Below are positions 43,114 to 53,207 of a DNA stretch of 64,000 nucleotides, one piece after another. Under the pieces are notes generated by a model. That model saw nothing but the letters and a program-made list of their open reading frames with translations. It was not told the origin of the DNA and did no database searches. Source of the DNA: Vanessa cardui (lineage: Eukaryota; Arthropoda; Insecta; Lepidoptera; Nymphalidae); NCBI RefSeq assembly GCF_905220365.1, contig NC_061124.1, forward strand, positions 11,906,501 to 11,970,500. The letters are read 5' to 3'. The position numbers and the translations under genes were made by a program. Each line of letters starts with the position of its first letter. The first letter of the stretch is position 1.

Positions 43114-43359
43114 ATCTATGCATATAACAAATTTGGAGTATCTGTTTTTAATATTAAAATACACGGTACATACACCAAAATAACATTTTTTACAATTTTT
43201 GTATATCTGTCTGCATGTTTGTTCCGGCTAATCTCTGGAACGGCTGGACCTTCACGGCACTTTCACTGACAGATAACTGATATAATAAGAAGTAACTTAG
43301 GCTACAATCATATTTTTTTTGTTAAATTCAAACGCGTACAAGGTCGCGGGCACAGCTAG
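43114..43359 (+). mobile_element. HL3 Helitron-like element, full length
   Basis: Begins TCTATGCATATAACAAATTT and ends CAAGGTCGCGGGCACAGCTAG, flanked by A on the left and T on the right. Internal blocks: TGTTCCGGCTAATCTCTGGA, ACTGATATAATAAGAAGTAA, CTTAGGCTACAATC, GTTAAATTCAAACGCGTAC. 5'-TC, 3'-CTAG and an A|T target fit short non-autonomous Helitrons; no Rep-helicase is encoded. Confidence 0.65.
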
Positions 43360-43893
43360 TTTATTTATAAACCTTCAGTGTGACTTATCACATAACGCAA
43401 GACAGTGTAAAGTTTTGCTTTGAGGTTGTTAAACTGATGAGTGGGAAATGAAGATACAACTTATCTAAACAGACGAGCTGGTACTTTTTTTGCCTCCTCA
43501 AATGATTATTATACTATTTATCTAATGTCGTAACAATATGAACGATGTTATTTTTTCCCGCACTACCTCTTTTACTTAGTAAAGCAATTGAATTTGACTG
43601 TAGCTCCTAAGCAATTTAGTCTTTCAAATTACAGAAACTCATTCGTTGGCATTAAAATAATACAAGAAATTATTTTTATATTCATATTAAACATTTTTTA
43701 CAAATAATGTTACTAAGATGGATTATATTGCTTATGACAAAGGTAGTTTAACTGAAATTTGGGCCACATGGTGGTAAGGTGTCGCCACTGCACATAGAGT
43801 AGAGATATTTACCATTTTTTATATCACTAAGTGAGCTTTGGAGCACTTTGGAGCTAAGATGTTACGTTATGACTGCATATGTACTTACACTGT

Positions 43894-43949
43894 CGCCCTT
43901 GAAACCAGGACACAGCTCTTAGTATAGCTGTGTCCTGGTTTCAAGGGCG
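43894..43949. repeat. Perfect 24-bp hairpin
   Basis: Arm 43894-43917 (begins CGCCCTTGAAACC, ends GGACACAGCT) and its exact reverse complement at 43926-43949, with loop CTTAGTAT. The left arm corresponds to REP sequence; the right arm is its inverted copy. Confidence 0.97.
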
Positions 43950-43971
43950 TATTGCCAGTTTGCACTGTTTA

Positions 43972-44016
43972 TTAATAACACGTGCCTACATTGCCAGTGC
44001 AGGCACGTGTTATTAA
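43972..44016. repeat. 19-bp hairpin with one mismatch
   Basis: TTAATAACACGTGCCTACA (43972-43990) and TGCAGGCACGTGTTATTAA (43998-44016), loop of 7 nt, one mismatch. It starts 22 bp after the first hairpin. Confidence 0.97.
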
Positions 44017-44189
44017 CTTATACCTAGATTTGTTCTAAACGAATGTCATGGCTATTGGATAATCTATACTAATAATATAAATGAGAAAGTTACTCTTTTT
44101 GTCTTTCTGTTTTTCGTCCTTTCACGACCAAACCGATGAAAATTGATGTGAAGCAAACATAAACTTCAAGGAAGGACATAGGCTACCTT

Positions 44190-44233
44190 TTTCAACCGAC
44201 TTCCAAAAGGAGGAGGTTATCAATTCGTCTGTA

Positions 44234-44265
<32 letters not shown>

Positions 44266-46880
44266 GTTACCTCATAACTTTTCACTGGTTGGACCGATTT
44301 TGATAAATTTTTTTTTGTTTGAAAGGTAGTGCTTCCCGTGGGGTCCCATTTTTTTTATTTTTTTTTCCGATGATGGTATCCATGTGAAAACGACATAAGT
44401 CTTAAATTTGCATTATGTATATGCGCGACAAATAGGTGAATAACTGAAAATCACGTTAACCAATTTTGATAATTCTTTTTTTATTATGAAATATATACTA
44501 CAAGGGTAATTTGGTGAAAGTTTGGTAAGGTTCTGAGCACAGGATCCATGACAAAGTAACGGAACGAAAGGGAACGGAACAATTCTGAGGAGCACGTTAG
44601 CGATACTCGGTCGAATCTTTTATTTATAGGTTATTTGGATATTTGAGTCACCTTCCGTAATGTGGTTATGTTTATGTAATTATCATAGTCGAATATTATA
44701 ATCAACTAGCTACCCACCCCGGCTTCGCACGGGTGCAATACTGATACTAAATATACTACAGAATTTGTTTATATACGACATCACATCGCAAACTTCTAAA
44801 ATTATCAGTGTTTCTTTACTATATTGTTCATGTATTATATACACAAACCTTCCCCTTGAATCACACTATCTTTTAAAAAAAACCGCATCAAAATCCGTTG
44901 CGTAGATTTAAAGATATAGGGACAGAGAAAGCGACTTTGTTTTATACTACATAGTGATGGAACTCCTATACGGCTCGCAGTTAGGGTGCGATATGGGGCA
45001 GAATTTCTTACTATCTAATCAAATTTTGTGTATGTGATGTGATTTCATATGATGTACGAAATATAGTTGGTCTTTTTCAAAGTTTTTTTGCTGAGTTCGA
45101 TTACAGCTCTTTCGAGGGATCCTTGTAGTTTACGCCGCGTGACGTATTAAATCCGCATTTTCGAAAATCTATTTTTGCTTTATTCGCAAGTTTCCTTTGA
45201 AATTGTCCTCGAAGTAGTTTCTGACTCATATAAAGGGAACGCTTAATCTATCCATATTAAAAAAAAATTAGTTAGTCAACATCAGCTTCACTTAAAATCA
45301 AATAAATAAAATTTTAACAAAAAGAAAAACCGACTTCAAACAAAACACTATTTTAAAACAAATGAATATGCACGAAAAAGTAATAAAAATAATTTTACTT
45401 AAAAGTCGATTAACGATTATATCATGTAGTTATAGTTATTGGTATATTTGGAGCCGGTGTCAGCCACGGTGCCCTTGCCCCAACAATCAAAAAAAAGAAG
45501 CGATACGAGCCCCTTGATTGATCCAGTATATTATTGTGTAAAAGCTAATTTGTAAAAAACATATTTGTTAAAGTATTCTCGTATTGTTTTTTGATAGATA
45601 TACTGTAGGGTTTTATTGGCTGACACCGACGCCAAATATAACAATAATTATAACTACATGATATAATCGTTAATCGACTTTTAAGTAGTCTAATATTTTT
45701 CATTTCATTTAACTTAGGAAGACTCTAAAAAATATGTTGAATACGCAATTATTTTTATTACTTTTTCGTGCATATTCATTTGTTTCAAGATAGTGTTTTG
45801 TTTGAAGTCGGTTTTTCTTTTTGTTAAAATTTTATTTATTTTTTGATTTTAAATGAAGCTGATGTTGACTAACTAATTTTTTTTTAATATGGATAGATTA
45901 AGCGTTCTGTTTATATGAGTCAGAAACTACTTCGAGGACAATTTCAAAGGAAACTTGCGAATAAAGCAAAAATAGACTTTCGAAAATGCGGATTTAATAC
46001 GTCACGCGGCGTAAACTACAAGGATCCCTCGAAAGAGCTGTAATCGAACTCAGCAAAAAAAACTTTGAAAAAGACCAACTATATTTCGGACATCATATGA
46101 CATCACATCACATACACAAAATTTGATTAAAGATAGTAAGAAATTCTGCCCCATATCGCACCCTAACTGCGAGCCGTATAGTAGTTCCATCACTACATAG
46201 TATAAAACAAAGTCGCTTTCTCTGTCCCTATATCTTTAAATCTACGCAACGGATTTTGATGCGGTTTTTTTTAAAAGATAGTGTGATTCAAGGGGAAAGT
46301 TTGTGTATATAATACATGAACAATATAGTAAAGAAACACTGATAATTTTAGAAGTTTGCGACGTGATGTCGTAAATAAACAAATTCTGTAGTATATTTAG
46401 TATCAGTATTGCACCCGTGCGAAGCCGGGCTGGGTAGCTAGTTGATTATAATATTCGACTATGATAATTACATAGACATAACCACATTACGTAAGGTGAC
46501 TCAAATATCCAAATAACCTATAAATAAAAGATTCGACTGAGTATCGCTAACGTGCTCCTCAGAATTGTTCCGTTCCCTTCCGTTCCGTTACTTTGTCATG
46601 GATCCTGTGCTCAGAACCTTACCAAACTTTCACCAAATTACCCTTGAAGTATATATTTTATAATAAAAAAAGAATTATCAAAATTGGTGAACGTGATTTT
46701 CAGTTATTCACGTATTTGTCGCGCATATACATAATGCAAATTTAAGACTTATGTCGTTTTCATATGGATACCATCATCGGAAAAAAATTAAAAAAAAATG
46801 GGACCCCACGGGAAGCACTACCTTCCAAACAAAAAAAAATTATCAAAATCCGTCCCACCAGTGAAAAGTTATGAGGTAAC

Positions 46881-46920
<40 letters not shown>

Positions 46921-46960
46921 GACGAATTGATAACCTCCTCCTTTTGGAAGTCGGTTGAAA
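44190..46960. mobile_element. FB element: ~2.8-kb near-perfect palindrome
   Basis: Left arm A' 44190-45300, centre B 45301-45846, right arm A 45847-46960. The arms are reverse complements over ~1.1 kb: CAACCGACTTCCAAAAGG versus CTTTTGGAAGTCGGTTG at the tips, the T/A runs, CATAACTTTTCACTGG, GAGCACAGGATCCATG, the HL2 insert, GAGGGATCCTTGTAGTTTAC and AGTTAGTCAACATCAGC near the centre all recur inverted. The B centre is itself largely palindromic, though its left arm lacks ~75 bp. No transposase is encoded. Transcribed across, it would fold into a very long double-stranded RNA (inference). Confidence 0.9.
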
Positions 46961-47555
46961 ATAAATAAAATTTTAACAAAAAGAAAAACCGACTTCAAAC
47001 AAAACACAATTTAAAACAAATGAATATGCACGAAAAAGTAATAAAAATAATTGCGTATTCAACATATTTTTTAGAGTCTTCCTAAGTTAAATGAAATGAA
47101 AAATATTAGACTACTTAAAAGTCGATTAACGATTATATCATGTAGTTATAATTATTGTTATATTTGGAGTCGGTGTCAGCCAATAAAACCCTACAGTATA
47201 TCTATAAAAAAACAATACGAGAATACTTTAACAAATATGTTTTTTACAAATTACCTTTTACACAATAATATACTGGATCAATCAAGGGGCTCGTATCGCT
47301 TCTTTCTTTTGATTGTTGGGGTAAGGGCACCATGGCTGACACCGGCTCCAAATATACCAATAATTATAACTACATGATATAATCGTTAATCGACTTTTAA
47401 GTAGTCTAATATTTATCATTTCATTTAACTTAGGAAGACTCTAAAAAATATGTTGAATACGCAATTATTTTTATTACTTTTTCGTGCATATTCATTTGTT
47501 TTAAATTGTGTTTTGTTTGAAGTCGGTTTTTCTTTTTGTTAAAATTTTATTTATT
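46961..47555. mobile_element. Extra FB B module, inverted
   Basis: Starts ATAAATAAAATTTTAACAAA directly after the A arm and ends TTAAAATTTTATTTATT at the HL1 border. Its non-palindromic centre (AAAACCCTACAGTATATC to CAAGGGGCTCGTATCGC) is in the opposite orientation to the B modules at 29411 and 45301, which distinguishes it. Both arms are complete. Confidence 0.88.
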
Positions 47556-47614
47556 GCCTAACACGTGACAGCCAATAACCTAAAACGCAAGCGAAGCCGT
47601 GGGCAACAACTAAT

Positions 47615-48340
47615 TGTATATAATTGATATGCCACAATTCCATCTAGAGGCTATTAACAATAAAATGAATCATATATGATATAGATAGATGAATGATATA
47701 GATATATATCTATATCATATAGATACATATCTATATCATTCACATGTAGATGAGATTTTCTATATTATTATCTCAAAGTATATTAAATTTAAACCGACAT
47801 ATCTATGTATATTTTTATGTAAAATATTTCAAAAAGCAAGCGAGTCATAATGATAACTTTGTAATTAGGATACCTTCTGCGTAAGCTTTATGTACGGTTT
47901 ACAATGTTAATAACTAAGAATCAGTCAGCCAGTTACGTAATGATAAACGTTTAAAATAAATATTTACTAACTCTCATGTTAGTAAATATTTATTTTTACG
48001 TTATATTAGTATGTTTAGATATGGCAAATAAAAATGTTTTGCAGTAAAAAGTCTTTATGTTCAACGAAATAAGGTTCTAAATACGGTGATAATGTTTTAC
48101 ATAATCTCTCTTGAAGGGATTATAGAAATGGCATGCATGAAAATTTTAACATTTACGCGCACAAAACACCTTTTTCGTTGAATTTTGAGAACGCGATAAT
48201 ATTTGAGAAAAGCGACTATTTTCATTCGCTTTCCCATATTAAGTTCAGAAGTATTATAAATTTCTATTGAAATAGTAAAAAAAATATATAGAAAACTGAT
48301 TTATTTGCCGAAAAAAATGCTCACTCAAAATCAATGTCGA
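47615..48340. other. Unassigned sequence with two hairpins
   Basis: A TATA/GATA-rich foldback at 47690-47742 (TGAATGATATAGATA with TATCTATATCATTCA) and a perfect 19-bp hairpin at 47953-47996 (AAAATAAATATTTACTAAC, 6-nt loop). No gene. Confidence 0.6.
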
Positions 48341-48345
48341 ATGAA

Positions 48346-48475
48346 AAAATACTTTATTCAAGTAGGTTTTTACAAGCATTTTTGAATTGTCATTTTGCAA
48401 AACTGTATTAAATAAAGCTACCAGCGGTTCGGAATGTAGATTCTACCGTGAAGAACCGACACGAAACTCTGAAGT
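48346..48475 (-). repeat. LT LINE tail
   Basis: ATACTTTATTCAAGTAGGTT, TTTTACAAGCATTTTTGAAT, AAGCTACCAGCGGTTCGGAA, GTAGATTCTACCGTGAAGAA and CGAAACTCTGAAGTA. Ends near the same 5' region as other LT copies. Confidence 0.7.
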
Positions 48476-48489
48476 AGACAGATGCCTTC

Positions 48490-48805
48490 ACTTTTGGTGA
48501 TGGTTTCGTCCTTAATCATTTCGGCCATGGAGGGCATTCTCAAGGAAGACTAATCAAATATGCAGGAAATTTTGTGATGTATCCGATTGTGAACTCAAAC
48601 ATAGATGAACTCCTTATACCTTACTCTCAGAATCCAATGAGACGGAAAATTTGACGAACGGAAAGAGTTCAGGCTCAGGGCCAAAGCCTTTACGTGCTTT
48701 CCAAGGTCTGGGAGTGCACACACTTCGCAATCTGGGCTGTTACTTAAAATGTTTTTGATGAAAAACCCCATAACTTTGCATCGGCCAGACCTGAGGCTGT
48801 ATTGC
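48490..48805 (-). repeat. S3 repeat, extended copy
   Basis: On +: GAGTTCAGGCTCAGGGCC, AAAGCCTTTACGTGCTTTCC, AAGGTCTGGGAGTGCACACA and CGCAATCTGGGCTG, then GCATCGGCCAGACCTGAGGC where the B-box region should be. It reaches further 3' (to ~48490) than the other two S3 copies. Confidence 0.5.
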
Positions 48806-48825
48806 TATTTGCTTAATTTAATTTT

Positions 48826-49037
48826 GACGACCTCCGCGGTCGAGTAGTGTTTACTACGGTTTTCATAAGTACGCTACTCCGAGATTTCGGGTTCAATTCT
48901 CGAGTCGATGTAGATAACGTTCATTAATATTCTACGTTGTCTTGGGTCTGGGTGTTTGTGGTACCGTCGTTACTTCTGATTAATAAAACAAGTGTTTTAG
49001 CTACTTACATTGGGATCAGAGTAATTAATGTGATTAA
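48826..49037 (+). mobile_element. S2 SINE, full length
   Basis: GACGACCTCCGCGGTCGAG, GTACGCTACTCCGAGATTTC, B box GGGTTCAATTCTC, GAGTCGATGTAGATAACG, GTCTTGGGTCTGGGTGTTTG, GGTACCGTCGTTACTTCTG and CATTGGGATCAGAGTAAT. Flanks TTAATTTAATTTTGAC and TTAATTTTTAATTGAC look like an imperfect TSD. Confidence 0.85.
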
Positions 49038-49049
49038 TTTTTAATTGAC

Positions 49050-50210
49050 ACACATATTAGTGTCTGTTACGAAGAGTATTGTTTTATTTTGTGTAACATA
49101 TGTACATGTCGCAGACATCACGTTGAATCTGCTTTTTTAATTGTATGACTAGCGCGTTCATTTAGTGACGAAATATAATTAAATAACTAAAAGACAGCTC
49201 GTCAAGTCGTCATTCAGCATAGTCGTGAGTCGTAAATGGGATACAGCTGACTTTGTAATCTTTGGCTAGTTAAATTACAATCACCATACTGATTTACGTC
49301 CGCTATGTTCAAAGAGCTATGTTACCCCCTAACTAGTTGGACATTGAATTTAATCAACGAGCTAGTCATTCAATCAAATAGCAGATTCAACCAGATGACT
49401 GCGACGCACATAACACAGATACACATGTCTAATTTTAAATAAATTATTGAAATTAAAGTATTTCTAATCCATTTGTCTGTTCTGTGGTCCTCGCGTGCAT
49501 TGCACACAGCATGTCTGAAGTGCACTACGACTCTTAATAGAGCGCGAAGGCTTGACGAACCAGCTATGGACCATTGTGCTAATGCACGGGTGAAATTGAA
49601 CTTTATTGTGTTATATAAAAGCGTGGGATGGTTACTTTGCTCTCGTGCGCAATACAGAACGAAGGTAAAATGTGTTATGAATTAAAAAATAACCGAGACC
49701 AGTTGTAAGATGAGACCAGTTGGTAGAGACCGATGTTTGTGCGTTTAATTCAGACTAGCCAGTTTTATAATTTATCGGCATGTGCTGGAAATAAATTTGC
49801 CTAAATTGTATTGGCTACTATTATTATTCAAAAAAAGAATGTTTAAAATATTATAATGATAATATTTTGCATTATTTAAATGCAATTAATGTTAAGAAAT
49901 AAATTAAATTAAACCTTATACTTTTTCCGCGCGTATTATCTACTTCCAAGTAAATTAAAAATATCTTGTTAAAGATGCATTATATTCGAATTCATTTTTA
50001 AAACGGCCCCTTAAAATATGTTTTTGTTTATAACCAATTGCCAAAAAGCGCTCGATTTTCAATTTACCCGTTTATTTTCATGCGAGTATTATATTTCACT
50101 TTTTAGTGGAAATACTGTTTTATTTATATTCAGTAGAGAGCGCACCTCAATATGATGAGTATAAAACAGAATCTTCTATACTTATTTTCTTTAATTGTAT
50201 ATAAAAACTT
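49050..50210. other. Unassigned sequence
   Basis: No family or gene recognised; a 70-codon frame at 49473-49685 has no recognisable domain. Confidence 0.35.
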
Positions 50211-50215
50211 ACAAA

Positions 50216-50416
50216 CAACAACAACAACAGTCTGTCAATTTAGCGTATGAAATTAGACACAAGCAGGTTTCCTCACGAAGTTTTACTTCACCGCCAATCA
50301 CGACATGAATTATAAACACAAATTAAGCACATAAATATTCAGTGATTGGTGCTTGCCTGGGTTTGAACCCGCATCGGTTAAGATGCACGCGTTCTAACCA
50401 CTGGATCATCGCCTCT
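50216..50416 (-). mobile_element. S1 SINE, internally deleted
   Basis: AACAACAACAACAGTCTGTC is the reversed TTG-type tail, followed after a deletion by ACAAGCAGGTTTCCTCACGA, GGTGCTTGCCTGGGTTTGAA, CCCGCATCGGTTAAGATGCA and CGCGTTCTAACCACTGGATC. CTTACAA lies on both sides and may be a short TSD. Confidence 0.8.
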
Positions 50417-50419
50417 TAC

Positions 50420-51140
50420 AAGTAACAAAATTAAAAGCTAAATATTAAAGAAAAAAATGTATCCTAATAATCTTGACGTGAGACATATATGTACATATAT
50501 ATGTACTTATATCACATATCAAATGAGGTTTCTCTAAGCATCATGAATATATCAGTAGTACGAATTATTCTGTCACGGCGTCACGCGTGACGTAACAGGT
50601 GTAATATCGTGTAATAAGGTCTCGCCCCCGGCTTTTACGGAAAACCTCTGTCATACATAATCTTTGGTTATTTCTGAAACGGTGTCAAATTAACTGAAAT
50701 GTTACGAAATTATTTTTCAAATTTCGAATCTAAATTTAACCGACGTGCTTTTAATATTTTTACATAGGTTGTTTTATTGTATTAATTATGATGAAGTACT
50801 CTACAACAAAATGCGATTTCTCAAGTGACACATTCCAGTATGTGGATTTTCCATTTGATGCTTTGATGATGTAAATGAGTTCATATAAACGTGTATACAT
50901 GAATATTGTGCTAAAATTTCCATTTAATTATTTTTTTTTCTTTTTCAATATTTGGTCAAATCTGTGTTATCATAGATGAACAACTGGGTAATCGATATTT
51001 TATTACATTGTTCAGTTACGGATTTACCAATAGGCTAATTAGGCTGGAGCCTAGGGCGGCGGATTTAGAGGGGCGGTAAATTTAGCCTAAATTTGTTACA
51101 GAAATTCTTACAGAAATTAAAAAAAACTTAACTTAACTGA
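50420..51140. other. Unassigned sequence
   Basis: ATATATGTACATATATATGT near 50487 is a local palindrome. GGCTGGAGCCTAGGGCGGCG near 51042 with GGGGCGGCAAA further on is a family-like block that is also in the duplicated segment. No gene. Confidence 0.35.
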
Positions 51141-51526
51141 CTGAAATATCACCTTGTTTATAATCATACTAATGACGGGAAAAAACTGATGTAATGAGGA
51201 CGATAGAACACAAATCATAAATGTTGCAAAAAAAAATTTGGGGCGGCAAAAATTGAATAGTCTACTAGCGGCAAATTTTTAAATCTGCCACTGACAAAGT
51301 AAAAAAAAAAAATTAAAAAAAGAATACAAAATAATTATAATCACAGCATATCATTAAAATTAACATACCTACTATATCTTCTGTTATATGCGAATATTGT
51401 TAGTATTCACTAGAACTTCCTATTCGGGATTTCAGGTATTAGATGAATACATATGCATGCGTTCAATAAATTCAAGTTATACACCGCCTGACTGTTAAGT
51501 TAGGCCAGATACATTTAGTTGTTACT

Positions 51527-51655
51527 CATTTTTACCCGTGGCTTTGCCTGCGTTTTAAAAGTTGCTTATACTTCCTTTAAGTTCAAATTTTCTTCCCTAT
51601 GAAATATCATCAAATTCGGTTTAGTGATTAAGCCGTGCGTAACAGTAATTAAGTA
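51527..51655 (-). mobile_element. HL1 fragment (duplicated at 52223-52351)
   Basis: TTACCCGTGGCTTTGCCTGC, CCTATGAAATATCATCAAAT and CGGTTTAGTGATTAAGCCGT. GC-rich end and target-site region match HL1-type elements; the second copy arose by the tandem duplication, not by transposition. Confidence 0.45.
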
Positions 51656-51684
51656 TTATTCGTTTAAATAATAACTTACTAATA

Positions 51685-51840
51685 GCTGAGATGGCCCAGT
51701 GGTTAGAACGCGTGCATCTTAACCGATGAATGCGGGTTCAAACCCAGGCAAGCACCACTGAATTTTCATGTGCTTAATTTGTGTTTATAATTCATCTCGT
51801 GCTCGGCGGTGAAGGAAAACATCGTGAGGAAACCTGCATG
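51685..51840 (+). mobile_element. S1 SINE truncated at the duplication junction
   Basis: GCTGAGATGGCCCAGTGGTT to GAGGAAACCTGCATG, then an abrupt switch to the start of unit 2. The truncation is produced by the tandem duplication, not by 5' truncation on insertion. Confidence 0.92.
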
Positions 51841-52380
51841 AAATATCACCTTGTTTATAATCATACTAATGACGGGAAAAAACTGATGTAATGAGGACGA
51901 TAGAACACAAATCATAAATGTTGCAAAAAAAAATTTGGGGCGGCAAAAATTGAATAGCCTACTAGCGGCAAATTTTTAAATCTGCCTCTGACAAAGTAAA
52001 AAAAAAAATTAAAAAAAGAATACAAAATAATTATAATCACAGCATATCATTAAAATTAACATACCTACTATATCTTCTGTTATATTCGAATATTGTTAGT
52101 ATTCACTAGAACTTCCTATTCGGGATTTCAGGTATTAGGTGAATACATATGCATGCGTTCAATAAATTCAAGTTATACACCGCCTGACTGTTAAGTTAGG
52201 CCAGATACATTTAGTTGTTACTCATTTTTACCCGTGGCTTTGCCTGCGTTTTAAAAGTTGCTTATACTTCCTTTAAGTTCAAATTTTCTTCCCTATGAAA
52301 TATCATCAAATTCGGTTTAGTGATTAAGCCGTGCGTAACAGTAATTAAGTATTATTCGTTTAAATAATAACTTACTAATA

Positions 52381-52690
52381 GCTGAGATGGCCCAGTGGTT
52401 AGAACGCGTGCATCTTAACCGATGATTTCGGGTTCAAACCCAGGCAAGCACCACTGAATTTTCATGTGCTTAATTTGTGTTTATAATTCATCTCGTGCTC
52501 GGCGGTGAAGGAAAACATCGTGAGGAAACCTGCATGTGTCTAATTTCAACGAAATTCTGCCACATGTGCATTCCACCAACCCGCATTGGAACAGCGTGGT
52601 GGAATATGTTCCAAACCCTCTCCTTAATGGCAGAGGAGGCCTTATCCCAGCAGTGGGAAATGTACAGGCTGTTACTTTACTTTTTTTTTA
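52381..52690 (+). mobile_element. S1 SINE, reference-quality full copy
   Basis: GCTGAGATGGCCCAGTGG, GAACGCGTGCATCTTAACCG, B box GGTTCAAACCC, CTCGTGCTCGGCGGTGAAGG, GAGGAAACCTGCATGTG, CCACATGTGCATTCCACCAA, GGAACAGCGTGGTGGAATAT, CAGAGGAGGCCTTATCCCAG, CAGTGGGAAATGTACAGGCT and a TTACTTTACTTTT tail. A and B boxes indicate a pol III promoter inherited from a tRNA. TAATAGCT on both sides may be a short TSD. Confidence 0.93.
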
Positions 52691-52699
52691 CTTTAATAG

Positions 52700-52922
52700 C
52701 TTTTTATTTATGGTATTTGTTGGCGGAAGTGTAAATAGGCTACTTGATGATCGATCACCACAGCCCATAGACAATGGCGCTGTTAGAAATATTAACCATT
52801 CCTTACACCGAGAATGCACGACCAACGTTGGCTGCTAATACATTATGTTCCTTGCCTGTAGTTACACTGTCTCACTCACTTTTCAAACCGGAACACAACA
52901 ATACCGAGTACTGCTGTTTGAC
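52700..52922 (-). repeat. REP repeat, 5' part missing
   Basis: TTTTTATTTATGGTATTTGT, TGGCGGAAGTGTAAATAGGC, CTGTTAGAAATATTAACCAT, TTTTCAAACCGGAACACAAC and ACCGAGTACTGCTGTTTG. It directly abuts the S1 tail. Confidence 0.8.
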
Positions 52923-53016
52923 ATATAATGTGTATATTAAGTTTTAAGGCTTGTGAAACTACGAAGAACTTACGCAATGATTAAATAATTCCAGGAAGGA
53001 ATGTATGTATGACTTA

Positions 53017-53203
53017 CTAGCGACTCTCCCCGGCTTCACAGTGCAATGCTGATACTAAATAATATACTTAGGATGTTTTCATTTACGATATAACACTAGA
53101 AACTTCTTAAATTATCAAAATGAGTTACGTAATTTTAAAGATCTAAGCATACATAGGGACAGATAGCAGTAAGCGACTTCGTTTTATACTATTTATTGAT
53201 ACT
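53017..53203 (-). mobile_element. HL2 element, internally deleted
   Basis: CTAGCGACTCTCCCCGGC, TTCACAGTGCAATGCTGATA, TTTACGATATAACACTAGAA, AGATCTAAGCATACATAGGG and AGCGACTTCGTTTTATAC. Confidence 0.65.
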
Positions 53204-53207
53204 CATT

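Larger units (their letters stand above)
43745..44030 (-). repeat. REP repeat with two perfect-type hairpins
   Basis: GGGCCACATGGTGGTAAGGT, GTCGCCACTGCACATAGAG, AGCTAAGATGTTACG and ACACTGTCGCCCTTGAAACC are REP. Instead of the remaining REP sequence, two consecutive hairpins follow (43894-43949 and 43972-44016). Confidence 0.7.
44063..47613 (+). mobile_element. HL1 Helitron-like element split by the FB palindrome
   Basis: Left part 44063-44189: TCTATACTAATAATATAAAT, AACCGATGAAAATTGATGTG, AAGGACATAGGCTACC then T-run. Right part 47556-47613: GCCTAACACGTGACAGCC, AATAACCTAAAACGCAAGCG, AAGCCGTGGGCAACAACTAA. 5'-TC, a GC-rich hairpin-like 3' part and terminal CTAA between A and T fit a Helitron-like element. 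Confidence 0.7.
51144..52536 (+). repeat. Tandem duplication of a ~697-bp segment
   Basis: Unit 1 is 51144-51840 and unit 2 is 51841-52536. Each contains AAATATCACCTTGTTTATAA, TTTGGGGCGGCAAAAATTG, an HL1 fragment and the first half of an S1 SINE up to GAGGAAACCTGCATG. I count about six substitutions plus poly-A length differences between units. The junction CCTGCATG|AAATATC shares TG with the sequence before unit 1 (ACTG|AAATATC). Confidence 0.95.

Noticed and set aside
44190..46960. Palindrome as a CRISPR array, rRNA spacer or viral integration
   Set aside because: No short regularly spaced repeats, no rRNA sequence and no viral gene; the modules recur as a transposable element family within the window.
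51144..52536. Duplication as a transposon with long terminal repeats
   Set aside because: There is no internal region between the two units and no primer-binding site or TG...CA ends; it is a simple head-to-tail duplication.
52536..52838. 100-codon frame
   Set aside because: Translates the S1 SINE and then the adjoining REP copy; similar peptides from other S1 copies (for example 62532-62849 and 58225-58428) are the same artefact.
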